Below are positions 42,541 through 52,089 of a DNA stretch of 64,000 nt, one piece after another (the first letter of the stretch is position 1; each line of letters starts with the position of its first letter). A program made the position numbers and the translations under genes. The stretch is taken from positions 1-64,000 of the forward strand of contig MGPC01000036.1 in the NCBI GenBank assembly GCA_001797315.1, read 5' to 3'. The notes below the pieces were generated by a model that saw only the letters and a program-made list of their open reading frames with translations, was not told the DNA's origin and did not search any database. Origin of the DNA: Curvibacter sp. GWA2_64_110. Its GTDB lineage: Bacteria; Pseudomonadota; Gammaproteobacteria; Burkholderiales; Burkholderiaceae_C.

Positions 42541-43032
42541 TTATGGCTTGCGGCGGTGGCGGAAGGTCCAGCGGTCGTTGGCGATGAAGTTGCTGACGCT
42601 GGCAATCACGATGGCGATCACATTGGCCAGCAGGTAGTGCATGAAGTGCGCCAGCCAGAGCGTGAGCGCGTACTGCAGCAGGATGCCGAGCCAGGAGGCG
42701 GTGGCGTACTGGCCCAGCTGGGCCAGCAGGCTGCGTTTGGAGTAGCCGTCTTCCTGCTGCACCGAGGTGGCATGCAGGCGGTCGGACCAGGTCCACAGCC
42801 GGTTCCAGGTGAAATTGTTGACGGTGGCAACGGCGATCGCCAGTGCCAGTGAGAAATAGGGCTTGCTGCCCGGCGGCTCGACGGCGTTGAACAGAAACTC
42901 GTGCGCCGTGTAGAGCACGGCCAGGTTGACGACTGTGCCACTGGCGCCGACCAGTCCGAAGCGGACGTAGCGGAAACTGTGCAGCCAGTCGATCAGGCGC
43001 CAGAGACGTTCGCGCAAGGAAGGCGTGCTCAT
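42541..43032 (-). CDS. GtrA-family membrane protein
   Basis: The 163-residue protein has four membrane segments and the GtrA signatures 'RYVRFGLVGASGTVVNLAVL' and 'VNNFTWNRLWTW' ending in 'NFIANDRWTFRHRRKP'. GtrA proteins are thought to flip polyprenyl-linked sugars, providing donors for ArnT/GtrC-type transferases, and the next gene encodes one. The start overlaps the stop of the GT9 gene by 4 bp (43029-43032). Confidence 0.9.
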   Translation of the reverse strand: MSTPSLRERLWRLIDWLHSFRYVRFGLVGASGTVVNLAVLYTAHEFLFNAVEPPGSKPYFSLALAIAVATVNNFTWNRLWTWSDRLHATSVQQEDGYSKRSLLAQLGQYATASWLGILLQYALTLWLAHFMHYLLANVIAIVIASVSNFIANDRWTFRHRRKP

Positions 43033-44303
43033 GCCGCGGTGGGCTCCGGCAGTTCGCGCAGCGCCTGCAGGGCATCGGCCAGCACCGGATCGGGGGCGAT
43101 GCGCTTGAGGCACTGGTTGTCGCCGTCGCAGAAGGTCAGGCGATGGTTGTAGGCACTCAGGCAAGGCGAGCAGGCGATGCCGGATTCGTAAACGGTAGCC
43201 TGGGCTCCCAAAGCTTTGGATCGCAGGCCAGGCAGCGGGCCGTACAGGCGGCCGGTCTCGGGGCCGAAGAACATCATCGTGCGGATCGGCGTCAGGCTGG
43301 CGAAATGGCCGGGGCCGCCATCGTTGGTCAGCAGCAGGTGGCTGGCATGGAACAGCATCAGCAGTTCGCGCAGGCTGCGGGTGTAGCCGGTCAGCGCGAT
43401 GCAGCGTTCGTTGCCGGTCTGCTGGCAGATCTGCGCGGCCAGCGTCGCATCTTCCTTCAGACCGATCAGGCCGACGCCGTGGCCCGCTTCGATCAGGCCG
43501 CGCGCCACGCGCACGTAGTGTTCGGCCGGCCAGGCGCGTTCGGGCAGGATGCCGCCGCCCGGGTACATCAGCACGATCTTGCGGCCGGCCAGTACCGGGT
43601 GGTCGGCCAGAACTTGCGCGCGGTAGGTCAGCAGTTCTTCAGGCGTGAACGGCACCGACAGGCCGGTTTCGGCCGGCAGCTCGCGAATCGGCGCCGCCTT
43701 GTTGCGCGGTGCGCCATCGCCTTCCAGCGCATCGACCAGCGAGAGGAACTGCTTGCTGATGTGCTGGTAGGGGTTGTAGGGAATGGCGCAATTGATGTAG
43801 CTGCCGCGGTACAGGCCTTCCTGCGTGTGCGGCGTGAAGCCGGCGCGCAAGGGGGCGCCGGTCAGGTAGGACAGCAGGCTGCTGATGCGCGAGAACAGCT
43901 CGCAGTCGATCACGGCATCGAGCGGCAGGCGGCGCATGGCCAGCGTGACACGCAGGATGTCGCGCAGCAACGAGAAGCCCGAGCTGTCGTCGATCGCATG
44001 CAGGTGCTCAGTGGCTGCCAGCCCGAGCATGCGCGCGACTTCCTGGTTCTTCTTGAGCTGCAGCACATGCACGGTGGCGCCGGGGTAGCGCTGGCGCAGC
44101 GCCGCGAACATCGGGCCGGCCAGCACGACGCTGCCCATCTCGGACAGCAGGATGACCAGGATGTGGCGCGGCCCATCCGTTGATGTGAGGCTGCGGTCGA
44201 CCTTCGGTGCCCGCGTGCCGATCAACCGCGCCCACAGCGACACAGCGCCGCACAGGAGCTGGCCGACCCAGCGATCTATCCAGCGTTGTGTCTGCAGTTT
44301 CAT
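43029..44303 (-). CDS. Glycosyltransferase family 9 (heptosyltransferase-like)
   Basis: The 424-residue protein has the GT9 pattern: 'HILVILLSEMGSVVLAGPMF' at the start, 'IVLMYPGGGILPERAWPAEH' and 'HLLLTNDGGPGHFASLTPIR', which holds the conserved nucleotide-sugar site. Such enzymes add heptoses or related sugars to LPS core. A C-terminal cluster 'GIACSPCLSAYNHRLTFCDG' is Cys-rich as in ADP-heptose transferases. It ends in 4-bp overlap with gtrA and lies 19 bp downstream of metK. Confidence 0.88.
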   Translation of the reverse strand: MKLQTQRWIDRWVGQLLCGAVSLWARLIGTRAPKVDRSLTSTDGPRHILVILLSEMGSVVLAGPMFAALRQRYPGATVHVLQLKKNQEVARMLGLAATEHLHAIDDSSGFSLLRDILRVTLAMRRLPLDAVIDCELFSRISSLLSYLTGAPLRAGFTPHTQEGLYRGSYINCAIPYNPYQHISKQFLSLVDALEGDGAPRNKAAPIRELPAETGLSVPFTPEELLTYRAQVLADHPVLAGRKIVLMYPGGGILPERAWPAEHYVRVARGLIEAGHGVGLIGLKEDATLAAQICQQTGNERCIALTGYTRSLRELLMLFHASHLLLTNDGGPGHFASLTPIRTMMFFGPETGRLYGPLPGLRSKALGAQATVYESGIACSPCLSAYNHRLTFCDGDNQCLKRIAPDPVLADALQALRELPEPTAA

Positions 44304-44322
44304 GTGGGCGCTTTGCCTGACC

Positions 44323-45507
44323 TTACTTCAGACCGGCGGCAGCGCGCAGCGCAGCCGCTTTGTCCGTTTTCTCCCAGGTGAACTCGGGCTCCTCGCGGCC
44401 GAAGTGGCCGTAGGCGGCGGTCTTCTCGTAGATCGGACGCAGCAGGTCCAGCATCTGGATGATGCCCTTCGGACGCAGGTCGAAGTGCTCGGCCACCAGC
44501 GCGGCGATCTTGTCATCGGCAATGACGCCGGTGCCGTGGGTGTTGACCGTGATGTTCATGGGCTTGGCCACGCCGATGGCGTAGGCCACCTGTACCTGGC
44601 ATTTCTTGGCCAAGCCAGCCGCCACGATGTTCTTGGCCACATAACGCGTGGCATAGGCGGCCGAGCGGTCCACCTTGGACGGGTCCTTGCCGGAGAAGGC
44701 GCCGCCACCGTGCGGGCAGGCGCCGCCGTAGGTGTCGACGATGATCTTGCGCCCGGTCAGGCCGCAGTCGCCCTGCGGGCCGCCGATGACGAAACGGCCG
44801 GTCGGGTTGATCAGGTAACGCGTCTCTTTGAGCCACTCCTTGGGCAGCACCGGCTTGATGATCTCTTCGATGATGGCTTCGGTGAACGAGGCCTTCATCT
44901 TGGTCTGGGTCTCGCTCTGGTCGGGGCTGTGCTGGGTGGACAGCACCACGGTGTCGATCGAGTGCGGCTTGCCGTCGACATAGCGCATGGTCACCTGGCT
45001 CTTGGCGTCCGGACGCAGGAAGGGCAGACGGCCATCCTTGCGCAGTTGGGCCTGACGCTCCACCAGGCGGTGCGCGTAGTGGATCGGTGCCGGCATCAGC
45101 TCGGGCGTTTCATCGCAGGCGTAGCCGAACATCAGGCCCTGGTCGCCGGCACCGATGTTGAGGTGGTCGTCGGAGGCGTGATCCACGCCCTGGGCGATGT
45201 CGTTGCTCTGTTTGTCGTAGGCCACCAGCACGGCGCAGCCCTTGTAGTCGATGCCGTACTCGGTGTTGTCGTAGCCGATGCGCTTGACGGTGTCGCGTGC
45301 AACCTGGATGTAGTCGACGTGCGCATTGGTGGTGATCTCGCCGGCCAGCACCACCAGACCGGTGTTGGTCAGGGTTTCGGCCGCCACGCGGGAGCGCGGG
45401 TCTTGCTTGAAGATCGCATCGAGGATGGCATCGGAAATCTGGTCCGCCACCTTGTCGGGATGGCCTTCGGAAACAGACTCGGATGTAAACAGATAATCGT
45501 TCGCCAT
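44323..45507 (-). CDS. metK: S-adenosylmethionine synthase
   Basis: The 394-residue enzyme starts [20 protein letters not shown] and has '[12 protein letters not shown]' and '[19 protein letters not shown]', the two MetK signatures for ATP and phosphate binding. It makes SAM from methionine and ATP. The frame extends upstream to 45588, but the ATG at 45507 matches the family start. The leader 45508-45688 contains the palindrome GCTCCGGAGC and is shared with a divergent acyltransferase gene; I could not identify a known SAM or SAH riboswitch there. A long opposite-strand open frame over this gene is a shadow. Confidence 0.97.
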   Translation of the reverse strand: MANDYLFTSESVSEGHPDKVADQISDAILDAIFKQDPRSRVAAETLTNTGLVVLAGEITTNAHVDYIQVARDTVKRIGYDNTEYGIDYKGCAVLVAYDKQSNDIAQGVDHASDDHLNIGAGDQGLMFGYACDETPELMPAPIHYAHRLVERQAQLRKDGRLPFLRPDAKSQVTMRYVDGKPHSIDTVVLSTQHSPDQSETQTKMKASFTEAIIEEIIKPVLPKEWLKETRYLINPTGRFVIGGPQGDCGLTGRKIIVDTYGGACPHGGGAFSGKDPSKVDRSAAYATRYVAKNIVAAGLAKKCQVQVAYAIGVAKPMNITVNTHGTGVIADDKIAALVAEHFDLRPKGIIQMLDLLRPIYEKTAAYGHFGREEPEFTWEKTDKAAALRAAAGLK

Positions 45508-45688
45508 GTGAATAAACTCCATAGTTTGGTTTTCAGGCGCGTTGCCTGGGCTCCGGAGCTTCGGCGAACGCTTTAGCAGATTCGTCACGATGGACGAGGC
45601 ACAATTGCCACACCTATTGGTGCGACGCCTGCGGTGTCGCCCTGCAAGTAGTTCTATAACTCAGCGACCTGCGTAGTTTATCCGAGTC

Positions 45689-46516
45689 ATGACCCGCCTG
45701 TTCCGTTTTCTGTCCATTCTGCCTCTGGGGCTGATGCATGGCGTGGGCTGGCTGCTGGGCTGGCTGGTGTTCGTCTTCTCGGGGGTGTATCGCCGTCGCT
45801 TTCTGTCCAACGTGCGGCAGGCGGGCTACGGTAGGGGGCAGTGGCAGGGCGCGGTCGGCCAGGCTGGTCAACTGGTGGCCGAGTTGCCGCGCCTGTGGCT
45901 GGGGCGGCCGGTGGCCATCCAGTGGGATGGTGCCTCCCACATCGAGGCGGCGCTGGCGCAGGGGCGCGGCATCGTGTTCCTCACGCCCCATCTGGGCTGC
46001 TTCGAGATCACGGCGCAGGCCTACGCGCAGCGCTTTGGCGCGCAGCAGCCGATGACGGTGCTGTTTCGCCCCGCGCGTCAACCCTGGCTGCGCGCGCTGA
46101 TTGCCACGGCGCGTACCCGGCCCGGGCTGCACACCGTGCCGACCACCATGGCCGGCGTCAAGCAACTTTTGAAGGCCTTGCGCCAGGGGCAATCGGTCGG
46201 GCTGCTGCCGGACCAGGTGCCGCCGCTGGGGCTGGGGGTCTGGGCCCCGTTTTTCGGTCAGCCGGCCTACACCATGACGCTGTCGGCCCGGCTGGCGCAG
46301 CAGACCGGGGCAGCGGTGCTGGTGGCCTGGGGTGAGCGACTGCCCTGGGGGCGGGGGTTCCGGATTCATGTGCGGCCGCTGGCGGTCGACTTGCCGGCCG
46401 AGATGGCCGCGGCGGCTACCGTCATCAACCAGGCCATGGAACAATTGATCGCCGAATGCCCGCAGCAGTACCTGTGGGGTTATGCGCGCTACAAACAGCC
46501 GCGGGAAGAACAGTGA
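45689..46516 (+). CDS. Lipid A-type lauroyl/myristoyl acyltransferase, first copy
   Basis: The 275-residue protein is of the HtrB/LpxL/LpxM family: N-terminal membrane helix ('MHGVGWLLGWLVFVFSGVYR'), the catalytic 'TPHLGCFE' (His-x4-Glu in place of His-x4-Asp), 'FRPARQPWLRALI' and 'GLLPDQVPP'. It transfers an acyl chain from acyl-ACP to a Kdo-lipid A type acceptor at the inner membrane. The stop overlaps the start of a second acyltransferase (GTGA), so the two are coupled. Confidence 0.9.
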   Translation: MTRLFRFLSILPLGLMHGVGWLLGWLVFVFSGVYRRRFLSNVRQAGYGRGQWQGAVGQAGQLVAELPRLWLGRPVAIQWDGASHIEAALAQGRGIVFLTPHLGCFEITAQAYAQRFGAQQPMTVLFRPARQPWLRALIATARTRPGLHTVPTTMAGVKQLLKALRQGQSVGLLPDQVPPLGLGVWAPFFGQPAYTMTLSARLAQQTGAAVLVAWGERLPWGRGFRIHVRPLAVDLPAEMAAAATVINQAMEQLIAECPQQYLWGYARYKQPREEQ

Positions 46517-47394
46517 AGTTGGGACAACTTTTGAGCCATGCCGGTGTCGTGTTCATGCGGTTGCTGGCCTTTTTGCCGCTGTCATGGCTGCGGGCACTGG
46601 GCTGGGCTTTCGGCTGGGTGCTTTACGCGCTGGTGCGGTCGCGGCGCCATGTGGTGCGCACCAACCTGCGGCTGTGTTTTCCGCAACTGGATGAGCGTCG
46701 TATCCGTGCGCTGTCGATCGAGATCTTCATCCGCTTTGCCCAGGCCTGGTTCGATCGCAGCTGGCTCTGGCATGGCTCGGCTGAAACAACGCGCCGGCGC
46801 CTCAAGCTCGGCGGCGCCGTGGCCGAGTTGCAGGGCGAGGCGCCGACCGTCATCTTCGCGCCGCATTTCATGGGGCTGGATGCCGGCTGGACCGCGCTGA
46901 CGCAGCAAGTGCCGCGCCGTTTCACCACCATCTACACCAACCAGGCCAACCCGGTGGTGGATGCCTGGGTGCTGGCCGGGCGCCGGCGCTTCGGTCTGGG
47001 ACGGTTGTTCGGCCGCATCGATGGCGTCAAGGCCATCGTGGCGGCATTGCGCGAGGGCGAGCCGTTGTATCTCTTGCCGGACATGAACTTCGGCCCCGAA
47101 GACTCGGTGTTCGTGCCGTTCTATGGTGTGCCGGCGGCGACTGTGCCGTCGCTGTCGCGTTTTGCCAAGCTGGGCCGCGCCAAGGTGGTGCCGGTGCTGA
47201 CGCGCATGACGAAGACGGGTTATGAGGTTCAGGTGCTGCCGGCCTGGAGCGACTTCCCGAGCGACGATGCCGAGGCCGATACCGCGTGCATGAACCGGCG
47301 CCTGCAGGACTACATCGACACCATGCCCGGCCAGTACTACTGGGTACACAAGCGTTTCAAGGACCGGCCGCCGGGTGAGGCGCCGCTTTACTGA
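46513..47394 (+). CDS. Lipid A-type acyltransferase, second copy
   Basis: The 293-residue protein starts at a GTG that overlaps the previous stop, and has 'LLAFLPLSWLRALGWAFGWV', the catalytic 'APHFMGLDAGW' (His-x4-Asp) and 'LLPDMNFGPEDSVFVPFYG'. It is the canonical His-Asp form of the LpxL/LpxM family; the neighbour may have a different chain or acceptor preference. Together the tandem probably adds both secondary acyl chains. Confidence 0.92.
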   Translation: MKLGQLLSHAGVVFMRLLAFLPLSWLRALGWAFGWVLYALVRSRRHVVRTNLRLCFPQLDERRIRALSIEIFIRFAQAWFDRSWLWHGSAETTRRRLKLGGAVAELQGEAPTVIFAPHFMGLDAGWTALTQQVPRRFTTIYTNQANPVVDAWVLAGRRRFGLGRLFGRIDGVKAIVAALREGEPLYLLPDMNFGPEDSVFVPFYGVPAATVPSLSRFAKLGRAKVVPVLTRMTKTGYEVQVLPAWSDFPSDDAEADTACMNRRLQDYIDTMPGQYYWVHKRFKDRPPGEAPLY

Positions 47395-47454
47395 GACTGG
47401 GGTGATTCAAGCCAAAACAAGCCAGATCGACCGCTGGTATTGCGCAAGACGCTC

Positions 47455-48378
47455 TTATTTTTGTAGCAAAAAAGATTGCAGTGCCGCGATGACCAGCTGC
47501 GGCTGCTCGTGCACGATCCAGTGCGTGGCATCGGGCACGCGTTGCAGCGTCAGCTGCGGGATGTAGTCGTCCAGGCCCTCGATCAACTCCGGCGGCAGGG
47601 CGGAGTCGCCCAGGCCCCACAGCACCAGGGTTGGCAGGGCGATGGTCAGCATCTCGCGCGGCAGCTCGATGTGGGTCGCGGCCGGGTCGTCCGCGCGCGG
47701 CGGGCGCAGCGGCGAGGCGCGGTAGTAGTTGCAGCCGCCGGTCAAACCTCGATCCCAGACGGCGCGGTAGCGCGCTTTGAGCTCCTCGGTCAACCAGCCA
47801 TAACCGGTGCCATCGACGTTCTTGCCCGCGCCCATGTTGAGGAAGAAGTCCCACAGGCGGCGGTAGTCGTCTTGCGCCAGCAGGGCTTCGGCATCAGGCC
47901 GGATGAGGAAGTTCATGTAGGCACTGGCGGCCTGTTGCTTCGGGTTGCTTTTCAGCTCGCGCAGAAAGGTGCCGGGGTGCGGCGAGTTGATGATGGCCAG
48001 CTTGGTGCTCAGCTGCGGCAACTGGTTGGCCAGGTTCCAGGCGACCGCGCCGCCCCAGTCGTGGGCCACCAGGCAGGCCAGCGGATGGCCTTGCGCTTCG
48101 ATGGCGATCAGGGCCGCAATGTCCTGTACCAGGTGCTTGGCACGGTAGGCGGCCACATCGGCTGGTGCGCTCGACTGCTCGTAGCCGCGCAGGTTCGGTG
48201 CGACACAACGGTAGCCGCCGTTCTCCGGGCGGGCGAAGTGCTCCAGCAGCGGGTCCCAGACGAAGGCCGCTTCCGGAAAACCGTGCAGGAACATCAGCAC
48301 CGGCCGGCCGCGCGCACCGGCAGCGCGGCAGCTCAGGGTGATGCCGTGCGGCAGCGGCTGCAGCCAGGTCTCGATCAT
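47455..48378 (-). CDS. Alpha/beta hydrolase (epoxide hydrolase-like)
   Basis: The 307-residue protein has the oxyanion motif 'LMFLHGFPEAAFVWD', the nucleophile elbow 'CLVAHDWGGAVAWN' with Asp as nucleophile (HDWGG), and the catalytic His near 'DATHWIVHEQPQLV'. Asp-type nucleophile and the flanking WGG are typical of epoxide hydrolases and haloalkane dehalogenases. The start at 48378 overlaps the engB stop, so the two genes are linked. Confidence 0.88.
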   Translation of the reverse strand: MIETWLQPLPHGITLSCRAAGARGRPVLMFLHGFPEAAFVWDPLLEHFARPENGGYRCVAPNLRGYEQSSAPADVAAYRAKHLVQDIAALIAIEAQGHPLACLVAHDWGGAVAWNLANQLPQLSTKLAIINSPHPGTFLRELKSNPKQQAASAYMNFLIRPDAEALLAQDDYRRLWDFFLNMGAGKNVDGTGYGWLTEELKARYRAVWDRGLTGGCNYYRASPLRPPRADDPAATHIELPREMLTIALPTLVLWGLGDSALPPELIEGLDDYIPQLTLQRVPDATHWIVHEQPQLVIAALQSFLLQK

Positions 48379-49091
48379 GCTGCACCAGTCTCGGTTTCCG
48401 CTGGCTCGGGGTGCGCCCATTGCCACAACAGGCGGGCGACGTCCTCGATGCCGGTGCGCTTGGTGGCGGAGAACAGCCGCACCTCACCGCCGCCGGCATT
48501 CAGCTTCATGATGGACAGGGCCTTGGTCGCCTCGCTGCGTGTGAGCTTGTCGGCCTTGGTCAGGATGACCAGGAATTTCAGGCCTTCCTCCACGCGGGGC
48601 CGGATCACTTCCAGCAGCACTTCGTCCAGCTCGGTCAGGCCGTGGCGCGGGTCGCACAGCAGGACGATGCCTTTGAGGTTTTCGCGCGTGACCAGGTAGT
48701 TGGCCATGACCTGTTGCCAGCGGATCTTGTCCTGCTTGGGCACGGCTGCATAGCCATAACCCGGCAGGTCGGCCAGCACGGCGTCGGTGATGCCCTGCTT
48801 GCCCAGGGCGAACAGGTTGATGTGCTGGGTGCGGCCGGGTTTTTTGGAGGCGAAGGCCAACTGCTTCTGCTGTGTCAGCGTGTTGATGCAGGTGGACTTG
48901 CCGGCGTTCGAGCGGCCGACGAAGGCGATTTCCGGCACGTCGAGCGCCGGCAGGAATTGCAGCTGCGGGGCCGTGGTGAGAAAGCGGGCCGTGTGCAGCC
49001 AGCCCAGCTCCTGGACGGCTTCCGTCTTGGCGGGCTGGCCCTGACGGTGGTCAGGGCGGGACGGGACGGGCGTTTTGGAGGGGGTGGTCAT
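48375..49091 (-). CDS. engB: Ribosome biogenesis GTP-binding protein EngB (YsxC)
   Basis: The 238-residue GTPase has G1 'GRSNAGKST', G3 'DLPGYGYA', G4 'TKAD' and G5 near 'LFSATKRTGIED'. EngB helps late assembly of the 50S subunit. It is divergent from the cytochrome c4 gene, an arrangement common in Betaproteobacteria. The N-terminal 30 residues are a low-complexity extension. Confidence 0.95.
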   Translation of the reverse strand: MTTPSKTPVPSRPDHRQGQPAKTEAVQELGWLHTARFLTTAPQLQFLPALDVPEIAFVGRSNAGKSTCINTLTQQKQLAFASKKPGRTQHINLFALGKQGITDAVLADLPGYGYAAVPKQDKIRWQQVMANYLVTRENLKGIVLLCDPRHGLTELDEVLLEVIRPRVEEGLKFLVILTKADKLTRSEATKALSIMKLNAGGGEVRLFSATKRTGIEDVARLLWQWAHPEPAETETGAA

Positions 49092-49164
49092 TGTGTGTGC
49101 GGGAAAGCCTGGATCCGCATTGTAGAATCAGGCAGTTTTGCTCCAACCACACCAGACAATCACC

Positions 49165-49791
49165 ATGAAGTTGCTTGCTCACCTGTTGATGGCTGCCGCG
49201 CTGGCAGCGCCTGCTTTCTCTCACGCGGCACAAGAAGCCAAGGCGCCGGCCAAGCCGGATCTGGCTCAAGGCGAGGCCAAGTTCACGGCGGTCTGTGCCG
49301 CCTGTCACGGTGCTGATGGCAATTCGGGCACGCCGGCCAATCCCAAGCTGGCCCAGCAACACCCCGCCTACCTGGTCAAGCAACTGCAGGAGTTCAAGTC
49401 CGGCAAGCGCGCCAGCGCCGTGATGTCGGGGTTTGCCGCGACCCTGAGCGATGCCGACATGACGAACATCGCCGCCTGGCTGACCTCGCAGAAGGCCAAG
49501 GCCGGTTTTGCCAAGGACAAGGATCTGGTGGCCCTGGGTGAACGCATCTTCCGCGGTGGCATCGCCGACCGTCAGGTGGCGGCTTGTGCCGGCTGCCACA
49601 GCCCCAACGGTGCCGGTATCCCTGCCCAGTACCCGCGTCTGAGCGGCCAGCATGCCGACTATTCGACGGCCCAGCTGGTGGCTTTCCGTGATGGTGCACG
49701 CAAGAACAGCATCCAGATGACGCAAGTCGCCGCCAAGATGAACGACCGTGAAATCAAGGCGGTGGCCGATTACATTGCCGGTCTGCGCTGA
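49165..49791 (+). CDS. Diheme cytochrome c4
   Basis: The 208-residue protein has a signal peptide (MKLLAHLLMAAALAAPAFSH) and two c-type heme sites, 'CAACHGADGN' and 'CAGCHSPNGAG', each with a later Met ligand ('KRASAVMSGFA', 'NSIQMTQVAAKM'). It carries electrons in the periplasm to terminal oxidases. The genes for c-type cytochrome maturation, resB and ccsB, follow directly. A longer frame starts at 49138, but the ATG at 49165 starts the signal peptide. Confidence 0.95.
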   Translation: MKLLAHLLMAAALAAPAFSHAAQEAKAPAKPDLAQGEAKFTAVCAACHGADGNSGTPANPKLAQQHPAYLVKQLQEFKSGKRASAVMSGFAATLSDADMTNIAAWLTSQKAKAGFAKDKDLVALGERIFRGGIADRQVAACAGCHSPNGAGIPAQYPRLSGQHADYSTAQLVAFRDGARKNSIQMTQVAAKMNDREIKAVADYIAGLR

Positions 49792-49971
49792 TCGAATACA
49801 CCGGCGTTGTGCCGGGACAATGCCGAAATCAATAAGTGGTGAGTGATGTTTGGGGGACAATGGCGGATTCGTACCCGCTGACGGAACCCGGCAGCTTTTG
49901 AACACTCCATACCAAGGCGGGTCTTTCTGTGAAGGCCTGCCTTTTTTATTGCCCAACAGCACAATTCACGC

Positions 49972-52086
49972 ATGACAGTTTCCACCCAGGGTCTTGAACT
50001 CCAGTCGTCTTCCCGCTTGCTGCGCGCGGCGGTGGAGTTGCTGTCGTCAATGCGTTTTGCCATTTCGCTGCTGACGGTGATCTGTATCGCCTCGGTCATC
50101 GGCACCGTCCTCAAGCAGCATGAGCCGTTGACCAACTACATCAACCAGTTCGGCCCGTTCTGGGCCGAGGTGTTCGGCAAGCTGGACCTCTATGCGGTTT
50201 ACAGCGCCTGGTGGTTCCTGTTGATCCTGGCCTTTCTGGTCACCAGTACATCGCTGTGCATTGCGCGCAACACGCCCAAGATCATTTCCGATCTCAAGGC
50301 CTACAAGGAAAACATCCGCGAACAGAGCTTGCAGGCTTTTCACCATCGGGCGCAGGCGGAACTGGGCGAGGCGCCCGAAACCGCGGCACAACGTATCGGC
50401 CAGATGCTGGCCGGCAGCGGCTGGAAAGTGAAGCTGCAGCAGCGCGAAACGCCGGCCGGCGCCGGCTGGATGGTGGCCGCCAAGGCAGGGGCCGCCAACA
50501 AGCTGGGCTACATCGCCGCGCACAGCGCCATCGTGCTGGTGTGCCTGGGCGGCCTGCTCGACGGCGACCTGATCGTGCGTGCCCAGATGTGGCTGGGCGG
50601 CAAGACGCCTTACGCGGGTGGCGGCCTGATTGCCGACGTGGCGCCCGAGCACCGTCTGAGCGAGCGCAACCCGACCTTCCGCGGCAACCTGCTGGTGGCC
50701 GAGGGTACGCAGTCGAGCACCGCGATCCTCAGCCAGTCCGACGGCATCCTGCTGCAGGAACTGCCGTTTGCCATCGAGCTCAAGAAGTTCATCGTCGAGC
50801 ACTACTCGACCGGCATGCCCAAGCTGTTTGCCAGCGAGATCGTGATCCACGACAAGGCCACCGGCGAGAAGCAGGAGGCACGTGTCGAGGTCAACCATCC
50901 GGCCAGCTACAAGGGCGTCGAGATCTACCAGTCGAGCTTCGACGATGGCGGCTCTACCGTGCGTTTGCAGGCACTGCCGATGAACGCCGCGACCAAGCCG
51001 TTCCAGATCGAGGGTGTGATCGGCGGCTCTTCGCTGCTCACCAACGGCAGTGAAAAACTCACGCTGGAGTACACCGGTCTGCGCGTGATCAACGTCGAGA
51101 ACTTTTCCGGCAACGGCCCGACGACGGTCGATGTGCGCAAGGTCGATCTGCGTGAATCGCTGGATCAGCGCCTTGGTGCGGCCAACAAGGCCGACGCCAA
51201 GAAAACCCAGCGCAACGTCGGCCCCAGCATCACCTACAAGCTGCGTGATGCTGCCGGCCAGGCGCGCGAATTCAACAACTACATGCTGCCGATGGACCTG
51301 GGCGATGGCGTGCCGGTGTTCCTGTTGGGTGTGCGTGATACCCCGGCCGAATCCTTCCGCTACCTGCGCGTGCCGGCCGATGCGCAAGGCTCGACCGACG
51401 AATTCTTCCGCCTGCGTGCGGCCCTGGCCGACCCCGCCTTGCGCGAGCAGGCGGTGCGGCGTTACGCGGCCAAGGTGGTGGACGCTTCGCGCCCCGACCT
51501 GCTGCCGCAGCTTGCCGCGTCTGCCGCGCGGGCCTTGGGGCTGTTTGCCGGTGTCGAAAACGTCAAGGACAGCAAGGCGCCGGGCGGCTTGCAGGCGGTA
51601 GCCGACTTCATGGAAGCCAACGTGCCCGAGAGCGAACGCAACCGGGCCGGCGAGATGCTGATCCGTATCCTCAACGGTACGCTGTTCGAGCTGGCGCAGG
51701 TGGCGCGCGAACGCGCCGGCCTCAAGGCCCTGGTGCCGGACGAGAAGTCGCAGGCCTTCATGACGCAGGCCGTACTGGCCCTGAGCGATGCGTTCTTCTA
51801 TCCGGCGCCCATGGTGCTGCAACTGGCGGACTTCAAGCAGGTGCAGGCCAGCGTGTTCCAGGTGGCGCGTGCGCCGGGCAAGAACATTGTTTATCTGGGT
51901 TGCGCCTTGCTGATTCTGGGCGTGTTCGCCATGCTCTATGTGCGCGAACGCCGCCTGTGGGTCTGGCTGGCGCCGCAGGATACGGGGGCGCACGCCACCA
52001 TGGCCTTGTCGGCCAACCGCAAGACGCTGGATGGCGACCGCGAATTTGCACAGCTCCGCGACAAGCTGATCGGGGCCAAGGAGTAA
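49972..52086 (+). CDS. resB: Cytochrome c biogenesis protein ResB (Ccs1)
   Basis: The 704-residue protein has membrane segments near the N-terminus ('MRFAISLLTVICIASVIGTV', 'WWFLLILAFLVTSTSLCIAR'), one in 'LGYIAAHSAIVLVCLGGLL' and one near the end ('IVYLGCALLILGVFAMLYVR'), with a large periplasmic domain between. ResB works with CcsA/B in system II to deliver and attach heme to apocytochromes. It ends 3 bp before ccsB. A long reverse-strand frame overlapping it is a shadow. Confidence 0.93.
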   Translation: MTVSTQGLELQSSSRLLRAAVELLSSMRFAISLLTVICIASVIGTVLKQHEPLTNYINQFGPFWAEVFGKLDLYAVYSAWWFLLILAFLVTSTSLCIARNTPKIISDLKAYKENIREQSLQAFHHRAQAELGEAPETAAQRIGQMLAGSGWKVKLQQRETPAGAGWMVAAKAGAANKLGYIAAHSAIVLVCLGGLLDGDLIVRAQMWLGGKTPYAGGGLIADVAPEHRLSERNPTFRGNLLVAEGTQSSTAILSQSDGILLQELPFAIELKKFIVEHYSTGMPKLFASEIVIHDKATGEKQEARVEVNHPASYKGVEIYQSSFDDGGSTVRLQALPMNAATKPFQIEGVIGGSSLLTNGSEKLTLEYTGLRVINVENFSGNGPTTVDVRKVDLRESLDQRLGAANKADAKKTQRNVGPSITYKLRDAAGQAREFNNYMLPMDLGDGVPVFLLGVRDTPAESFRYLRVPADAQGSTDEFFRLRAALADPALREQAVRRYAAKVVDASRPDLLPQLAASAARALGLFAGVENVKDSKAPGGLQAVADFMEANVPESERNRAGEMLIRILNGTLFELAQVARERAGLKALVPDEKSQAFMTQAVLALSDAFFYPAPMVLQLADFKQVQASVFQVARAPGKNIVYLGCALLILGVFAMLYVRERRLWVWLAPQDTGAHATMALSANRKTLDGDREFAQLRDKLIGAKE

Positions 52087-52089
52087 GAG

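Noticed and set aside
41308-42852. A 514-codon plus-strand frame over the ArnT-like and GtrA genes.
   Set aside because: Gln/Gly/Arg-rich antisense shadow; the minus-strand genes have membrane topology and motifs.
44152-45576. A 474-codon open frame on the plus strand opposite metK.
   Set aside because: metK on the other strand has full family motifs and the frame is a by-product of high G+C third positions; its translation is low complexity.
45508-45688. Possible SAM or SAH riboswitch in the metK leader.
   Set aside because: There are inverted repeats, but the conserved cores of the SAM-I, SAM-II and SAH classes that I know could not be matched. A covariance search would be needed.
50047-51993. 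A 648-codon open frame on the minus strand opposite resB.
   Set aside because: It is rich in His, Gln, Arg and Gly with no domain, and resB on the plus strand is a clear family member.
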